Shown here piece by piece: positions 58,645 through 64,000 of a stretch of DNA of 64,000 nt (the first letter of the stretch is position 1; the number at the start of each line of letters is the position of its first letter). The stretch is from positions 192,501 through 256,500 of the forward strand of contig CAJNDS010002458.1 of NCBI GenBank assembly GCA_905221605.1. Reading direction: 5' to 3'. The position numbers and the translations under genes are program-made. The notes beneath the pieces are model-generated. The model had not been told where the DNA came from. It saw only the letters and a list, made by a program, of their open reading frames with translations, and ran no database searches. This DNA is from Symbiodinium natans. Lineage: Eukaryota > Sar > Dinophyceae > Suessiales > Symbiodiniaceae.

Positions 58645-58830
58645 GTACTATCGGGGTCGGAAAAATATCAGGATCCCCTTATGGTCCCCTTATAATTATA
58701 CAATAATTACGCCTCCAAAACGCTATTCTAACCCTAAACCCTGAACCCTAAACCCTAAACCCTAAACCCTAAACCCTAAACCCTAAACGCTATTCTAATT
58801 ATGAAGGCGACCTTTTAGGGCCTGAAGTCC
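58645..58830 (+). mobile_element. family F element split by a telomeric array with 14-bp duplication
   Basis: AAACGCTATTCTAA at 58718-58731 and exactly again at 58785-58798. The intervening 53 bp are CCCTAAA units (one CCCTGAA). Left part CCCCTTATGGTCCCCTTAT, right part AATTATGAAGGCGACC. Collinear with the uninterrupted copy at 41045. Confidence 0.85.
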
Positions 58831-58884
58831 TAAACCCTGCAGGAGCTCCAACAACTTTGGGGCTCCAGGGGCCGGCCCCCTGTA

Positions 58885-59030
58885 GGGTTTAGGGTTTAGG
58901 GTTTAGGGTTTAGGGTTTAGGGTTTAGGGTTAAGGGTTAAGGGTTAAGGGTTAAGGGTTAAGGGTTTAGGTTTAGGGTTTAGGATGAGGGTTTAGGGTTT
59001 AGGGTTTAGCCGGCCATGGCCATGGCGGCT
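58885..59030. repeat. TTTAGGG array with GTTAAGG variants
   Basis: Six TTTAGGG units, five consecutive GTTAAGG units, then mixed G-rich units. Another block-homogenised variant. Confidence 0.85.
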
Positions 59031-59051
59031 ATGGTGAGTCTTACGGGGCTA

Positions 59052-59156
59052 GACTGGGAGGTTCATAGTACTTGCTAACCCAATTATGTTTGCCCTTATA
59101 ACTTATAGTCCAATCTAAACCTCATTAGGGCACTTATAACCCCGAACCTCCAAGTA
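59052..59156. mobile_element. family A foldback element, truncated
   Basis: GACTGGGAGGTTCATAGTAC and CGAACCTCCAAGTA at the ends, shortened interior. Confidence 0.7.
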
Positions 59157-59257
59157 GGTTATTAGGGTCTTCGGGTTAGAGGGTTAGGAGGTTAGAGGGC
59201 CTACGGCTTAGCTTGCGCGGCGACCTCGCTGTGGACGGCTGTATGTTGATAGAATGC

Positions 59258-59400
59258 CCAGTCGCACTCTTCTTTCTTTTTTTTTTGTGGGGGGGGGGGG
59301 GGGGGGTTGGAGTCCTTCATAGACCTCCTTATAACCCTAAACCCTAAACCCTAAACCCTGTTTTCCTTATAAGCTACGACCAATTCCTAGGTTGCTAGGC
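59258..59400 (+). mobile_element. family C element with poly(G) and telomeric insertion
   Basis: GCCCAGTCGCACTC at the left, T10 and an 18-nt G run at the centre, AATTCCTAGGTTGCTAGGC at the right. A CCCTAAA array (59335-59358) lies between two CCTTATAA copies (59328, 59365). Confidence 0.6.
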
Positions 59401-59462
59401 ACATTGGCCTCACTATTCATGATTGGAGCTCGCTGCGGCTGTCGAGCTGCAGGTTGAAACTC

Positions 59463-59586
59463 TACAAGGAGGGGCCCCCTTCCTCTACTAACTGTAGTTA
59501 AGGGACTTCTAACCTAATTTCGGATCCTGATAACCCAATTTAGGGCTCTTATAACTCTACTTGTAATTCGGGGGCCCCTCCTTGTA
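59463..59586. mobile_element. family I foldback element, full copy
   Basis: TACAAGGAGGGGCCCCC at the left and GGGGGCCCCTCCTTGTA at the right, exact complements (17 bp). Interior ACTGTAGTTAAGGGAC, GGATCCTGATAACCC. 124 bp. Confidence 0.85.
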
Positions 59587-60655
59587 TAAATCCTAAACCC
59601 CATAATCCTGAGTTCCTGTCCCTGTCCTCGCCACTTGCAGCCTGAAGCCCTCAGATTTGCAGCGGGCATTTCCCTGAAGACTGTAGAACAGTTTCCCAGA
59701 CATACTTTAAGGTTCAGGGGTTTAGGGTTCAGGGCTTTTGGGGTTTTGGGGTTTGGGTTTTTGTTGGGGTTTTGGGTGTTTTTGGGTTTTTTGGGGTTTT
59801 GGGGTTCAGGGGTTATGCTTCGCGGCCAGGTGTCCATCGACTTGCCACCAGGGACGCAGCTTGTTTCTATTATGCAGGGTTACGTTCCACTGAAACATGG
59901 CGGTTTCCCCCAAAATGGGGTTTTTTATCAGCCTACTATAGGGTCGGAATGATTACTAACAGTTTCCCTTATGGTCCCTACAGAAGTATACCAATACCAA
60001 AATAACCCCCCCCAAGACTCTATTTCAGGCCAGGATGGGCTTAAGGTCGCTACAAACCTTTTCGTAAGCTTTTGCACGCCTTTCCCCCCCCCCCCCCCCT
60101 CCAAAGGGGGAACTTCTACCTAAACTGCTAGACATGACAAGGCAATGTAACCCTTGGCCCTGCACGCGCTTTGGAGACTGGCACGGGCCCTACGCCATGT
60201 ACACAGATGGCGGGGGGGGGGGGGGCCCACACGTACCCAACAATTTGGTTTTCATTTGGTTTTTTTCGGAATATTTTCAGAAGGTTTTCAGACCCACATC
60301 GCAAACCTTAAGCCTAGGGTGCAGTGTCCTTCCTGAGGATCAACGTGCAGGCGTGTTCGGCGCGCTTCAGGCGGGTGGGCAAGGTTGACATCAACCTAAG
60401 CCGCAAACCCTAAACCCCTAAACCCTAAACCCAGAACCCTAAACCCTAAACCCTAAACCCTAAACCCTCAGCATTCAGGGTTCAGAGTTTATGGTTGAGC
60501 GTTTGGGGCCTTCAGGGCGATGATTAGGTCCCTGTTCTCTTACGGTTTGGGATTCAGGGTTCAGGGTTCAGGGTTTAGGGTTTAGGGTTTAGGGCTTAGG
60601 GTTTAGGGGTTAGGGGTTTAGGGGTTTAGGGGTTTATGGTTTAGGGTTTAGCGTC
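59587..60655 (+). other. mixed region, weak frame and telomeric patches
   Basis: G/T-rich TTTTGGGG stretch 59715-59815, family F copy 59945-60040, poly(C) 60084-60099, poly(G) 60211-60224. 60134-60388 (+) is an 84-residue frame spanning the poly(G) (end: FRPTSQTLSLGCSVLPEDQR, AGVFGALQAGG), unrecognised. C-rich 60400-60470 and G-rich 60545-60650 telomeric units follow. Confidence 0.4.
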
Positions 60656-60916
60656 CTGTATAGTGGCGACCCAGCAGTTAGAATATATTTTTTTTGGCGT
60701 TTACCCTCCGCCCAGTACATTTTTATTTTTTCAAAAAAATTTACCATCGCGCAAAACTAGCAGTTAGAATATTGTTTTTCCAGAACTAGCAGTTAGAATA
60801 TTTTCCAGACCTAGCACTTAGAATATTTCTTGGCCAAAACTAGCAGGTAGAGTGTTTTTTTTCAGAGTTTGCAGTCCTTTTTCTCTTTATATCATCGAAA
60901 CCCTAAACCCTAAGCT

Positions 60917-61157
60917 GGACCGTGGTGTGCCAACACTTCCGGGTTCGATGAAAGCTCCGGACCGTGGTTTATACATAATTAGATATATTCATATACAGAA
61001 CACGAATAGACCGGGTCCGGTGCATGCTGGCCCGTGGTGTGCATACACTTCCGGGTTCGGTGAAAGCTCCGGACCGTGGCTTAAGCATATAGACATATAC
61101 ATAACACTTATATACCGGGTCCAGTATTTGCTGGACCGTGGTGTGCATACACTTCCG
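60917..61157 (+). repeat. satellite a: GGACCGTGGTGTGC unit, about 110 bp
   Basis: Three tandem copies of a unit containing GGACCGTGGTGTGC, CACTTCCGGGTTCGGTG, AAAGCTCCGGACCGTGG and an AT-rich stretch (ATACATA, CATATAC). The third copy breaks off at CACTTCCG and the missing continuation (TTCGGTGAAAGCTCCGGACC) reappears at 61834-61855. Confidence 0.85.
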
Positions 61158-61833
61158 TGAAGAAGGCCTGCCCCCAGAAATATTCTATCTGCTGGTTCTG
61201 CAAGGAGGCTTGAAGGCCAGGAGAAGGCCCCAACCCCCCTGCCCCCAGAAATGTTCTATCTGCTGGTTCTGCAAGGAGCTGTGAAGGCCAGGAAGGCCTG
61301 AAAGAGGCTTGGAGAAAAGGCCTGAAAGAGTTCTGGAGAATGGCCGTGAAGGCCAGGAAGGCCTGAAAGAGCCCTGGAGAAGGCCCCAACCCCCCTGCCT
61401 CCAGAAATATTCTATCTGCTGGTTCTGCAAAATATTCTATCTGCTGATTCTGCAAGGAGCCGTGAAGGCCAGGAAGGCCTGAAAGAACCCTGGAGAACGC
61501 CCCAACCCCCCTGCCCCCAGAAGTATTCTATCTGCTGGTTCTGCAAGGAGCCGTGAAGGCCAGGAAGGCCTGAAAGAGCCCTGAAGAAGGCCCCAACCCC
61601 CCTTCCCCCAGAAATATTCTATCTGCTGGTTCCCGTGAAGGCCAGGAAGGCCTGAAAGAGCCCTGGAGAAGGCCCCAACCCCCCTGCCCCCAGAAATATT
61701 CTATCTGCTCATTCTGTTTTCGCCAGGAAGGCCTGAAGAGGCCTGGAGAAGGCCCCAACCCCCTGCTCTCAGAAATAGTCTAGCTGCTGGTTCTGCAAGG
61801 AGCCGTGAAGGCCAGGAAGGCCTGAAAGAGGCC
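61158..61833. repeat. satellite b nested in satellite a, units of 70-155 bp
   Basis: Seven to eight units (starts near 61171, 61242, 61398, 61513, 61604, 61686, 61766) built of CCCCCAGAAATATTCTATC, TGCTGGTTCTGCAAGGAG, GCCAGGAAGGCCTGAAAGAG and GGAGAAGGCCCCAACCCCCC. The part ATATTCTATCTGCTGGTT resembles the subterminal motif of the surrounding TIR element. Minus-strand frames through it (for example 61108-61455) are by-products of the repeat. Confidence 0.85.
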
Positions 61834-62095
61834 TTCGGTGAAAGCTCCGGACCGTGGTTCCCAGAGTCTAGGGCCCGCACTGGTACCCTTATTTCTTTCT
61901 TAAGGCTTAGCTGCTCAACCATGACCCTAAACCCTAAACCCTATAAACCCTAGGAGTATATACATCGTGGAGATTGGAGAGAAATCACAGCCGGACCTGA
62001 CCCCGATGCAGACACGCGTCTATGCCTTGACCCTCTAAGGCTCTGCAACTCTGCGCCCTGTTCTCCAAATTGGGGAACACCCTCTTTGGGGAGTT

Positions 62096-62220
62096 CGGGT
62101 CCAGGGTTCAGGGTTCAGGGTTTAGGGTTGAGGGTTTAGGGTTTAGGGTTTTAGGGTTTAGGGTTAGGGAGGTAAGGTAGGGAGTTCGGGGTCAGGGTGT
62201 TAGGCTATCAGGGTATTAGG
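62096..62220. repeat. degenerate TTTAGGG units inside the TIR element
   Basis: G-rich telomeric variants (TTCAGGG, TTGAGGG, TTTTAGGG), with a small C-rich patch at 61923-61950, show that the TIR element also acquired telomeric sequence. Confidence 0.75.
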
Positions 62221-62563
62221 CTCTTTCCCAGCGTCCATTTGTAGCACCACAAGGCATTAGGCGACGAAAGCCCTATTTAGCATGGCTTGCAGCTTGCGGT
62301 TTCGAGTTCCAGAAGACTCCAAGCCGCAAACCCCGTTTAGTTTTGGCCAAGAAATATTTTAACTGCTAGTTTTGGCCAAGAAATATTCTAACTGCCCGTT
62401 CTGGAATAATGATATTCTAACTGCTGGTTCTGGAAAACAAATATTCTAACTGCTAGTTTTGGCCCGAGGGTAAAATCTGGCCGTTTACCCTCCGCGCCAC
62501 AAATATTCTAACTGGTCCCTGCCCGTTTTCCAATATTCTAACTGCTAGGTCGCCACTATACAG

Positions 62564-63826
62564 CATTCAAACGCCTCTTCTACAACATTCTTTTGCTTCG
62601 ACTTAGAGATTGTCGACCAGCGATCATTCCAAAGCCTTAACCAACAACCCCTTAACCACACTCCGCTGCAGGGTTCTCCAAGTAACGTCGGCGGCCTTCT
62701 TTAGCTTTGGTTCTCAGAGACCTTAATGAAGTCACGTTGCTAACCCTAAATCGTGAACCCGAGGCCTCCAACCCGAAACCTTGAACCTTAAACTTAATTT
62801 ACCCTAAACCCTAAACCCTAAATCTCAAACGCTAAATCTAAGCCCCAAAACCTTAAACCCTTAAAACCAAAAAAACTGACTGAACCCCAAACCCTACACC
62901 TTTTAGCTGCTGGCCCGCAGGAAGCTTAGGGGTAACCCTAACCCCTAACCCCTAAACCCTAAACCCTAAACCCGAAACAAGTTCGGTGTAGGAAGACCGA
63001 TCTCATCCTGGCCTGGCCAGAGGGAGGCAAGGCTGCCAAGAACGGATGCAACTCGGTGGCAGGGTTCAGGGTTTAGGGTTTATATAGGGTTTAGGGTTTA
63101 GGGTTCAGGGTTTAGGGTTCGGGGTTCAGGGTTTAGGGTTCAGGGTTTAGGGTGATTTACGGGGGGTGGAGGGTCCAAGGGTTTAAGGGTTCAAGGGTTT
63201 AAGGGTTCCGAGGTTCAAGGGTTTAAGGGTTTAGGGGTTCAGGGGTTTAGAGGTTTAGGGTTTAGGGGTTTAGAGGCTTAGGGGTCTAGGGGTTTAGGGG
63301 TTCAGGGGTTCAGGGGTTTAGGGGTTTGGGGGCTTAGGGGTTTAGGGTTTAGGGTGGTGGCACTTGGGATATGTTCCTGGCTAGGGTCTTGGGATATCTT
63401 GCATTTGCCCTTCTTGGGTGTATCAGGATCATCTCCAGCTGTGTTCTATGCACCCCCCAAGACCCTATGTCCCCTCGGCCCTAAACCCCAAACCCCAAAC
63501 CCTAAACCCTAAACTGTAATCCCTAGACCCTAAACCCTAAACCACCCTCAACTCCCAGAGCCCTAAACCCCTCGAAAAGTGTTTAGGATTGATGTGCTTA
63601 GGCCTAATTTCCCTAAGGGTCCATGTACCTAAATAGGGTTTAGGGTGTAGGGTTGAGGGTTTAGGGTTTAGGGTGTTCCGAAGTGCCGCGGTCCCGACCC
63701 GCCAGGGAGTGGTGGCGGGTCGGGCCGCCTCGGTGCAGCGGATCCCACCCCAGCCACCCAAACGACCGCCTTTTTCGGGTTTAGAGCGGTCTAACCCCAA
63801 GTGGGCTTTCACCTCGACTCTCCCCG
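62564..63826. other. telomere-variant region, no gene assigned
   Basis: Unique 62564-62740, degenerate C-rich 62740-62900, C-rich 62935-62980, G-rich 63060-63150, then a TTTAAGGG/TTTAGGGG/TTCAGGGG zone at 63170-63350. C-rich 63480-63545. 63612-63638 is half of a family G element (CCCTAAGGGTCCATGTACC) joined to TTTAGGG units. GC-rich stretch with a strong hairpin 63693-63724. Confidence 0.55.
63693..63724. repeat. 12-bp stem hairpin
   Basis: CCCGACCCGCCA, 8-nt loop, TGGCGGGTCGGG: a perfect 12-bp GC-rich stem. It resembles the CCGCCGACCC/GGGTCGGCGG termini of the 358-bp elements. Confidence 0.85.

Positions 63827-64000
<174 letters not shown>

Larger units (their letters stand above)
60656..62563. 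mobile_element. 1.9-kb TIR element with subterminal repeats
   Basis: The first 31 nt (CTGTATAGTGGCGACC, then CAGCAGTTAGAATAT) are the inverted complement of the last 31 nt (62533-62563) with one mismatch. Both termini carry several copies of a subterminal motif of about 22 bp: AACTAGCAGTTAGAATATTT at the left (five copies, 60673-60860) and AAATATTCTAACTGCTAGTT at the right (six copies, 62345-62545). Inside are two satellites and short telomeric stretches, but no transposase-like frame, so it appears non-autonomous. No clear target duplication was found at the edges. Confidence 0.75.

Noticed and set aside
61108-61922. Minus-strand frames with repeated QNQQIEYF/GGLGPSPG peptides
   Set aside because: They follow the satellite b unit. 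Variable unit lengths shift the frame and no start or splice context is present.
60650-62570. Target-site duplication around the TIR element
   Set aside because: Immediate flanks (GCGTC on the left, CATTC on the right) do not match.

Overview
This is a eukaryotic nuclear window, most probably from a dinoflagellate (Symbiodiniaceae-like). The family assignments are from memory. Four observations point there: (1) a long FNIP-repeat protein (22-residue FNQSL units) behind a ubiquitin-like N-terminus; (2) an ankyrin-like/BTB gene whose exons can only be joined across non-canonical GA-AG and GC-AG introns in which the acceptor AG is followed by G; (3) plant/alveolate-type telomere heptamers, TTTAGGG; (4) coding-like sequence mainly on the + strand. 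A chromerid or another alveolate is not excluded. I saw no tRNA, rRNA, CRISPR or bacterial-type operon.

The dominant feature is an extraordinary load of interstitial telomere-like repeats. More than 60 arrays of CCCTAAA/TTTAGGG and variants, from a few units to about 310 bp, are scattered in both orientations over nearly the whole window. Between them lie at least a dozen families of short foldback or repeated elements of about 70-150 bp, labelled here A to L, plus poly(G)/poly(C) tracts, minisatellites and a 1.9-kb element with 31-bp terminal inverted repeats (60656-62563) that encloses nested satellites.

Confident genes are few. 7334-9589 (+) is an intron-free FNIP-repeat protein. 49045-52141 (+) is an ankyrin-like/BTB gene in three exons. 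Its first intron is a family E element flanked by a 15-bp duplication, and its second is about 2 kb with a GC-rich island and telomeric arrays. An Ala/Pro-repeat reading frame runs off the right edge from 63827. Many 70-200-bp open, coding-like islands lie between telomeric arrays. They are listed with low confidence because single open frames of that length are expected by chance.

Layout. 1-7330: telomeric arrays, elements and a 12-bp minisatellite. 7334-9589: FNIP gene. 9590-49040: telomere-array and element mosaic with coding-like islands. 49045-52141: BTB gene. 52260-60650: mosaic with a cluster of 109-bp palindromes and a probable split gene at 53.1-53.9 kb. 60656-62563: TIR element. 62564-64000: telomeric variants, a hairpin and an Ala/Pro coding microsatellite.

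The most interesting point is mechanistic. Several telomeric arrays and short elements sit between exact direct duplications of 10-32 bp, some inside other elements and some between coding-like halves that rejoin in frame. This suggests they arrive as insertions, and that some act as introner-like introns.
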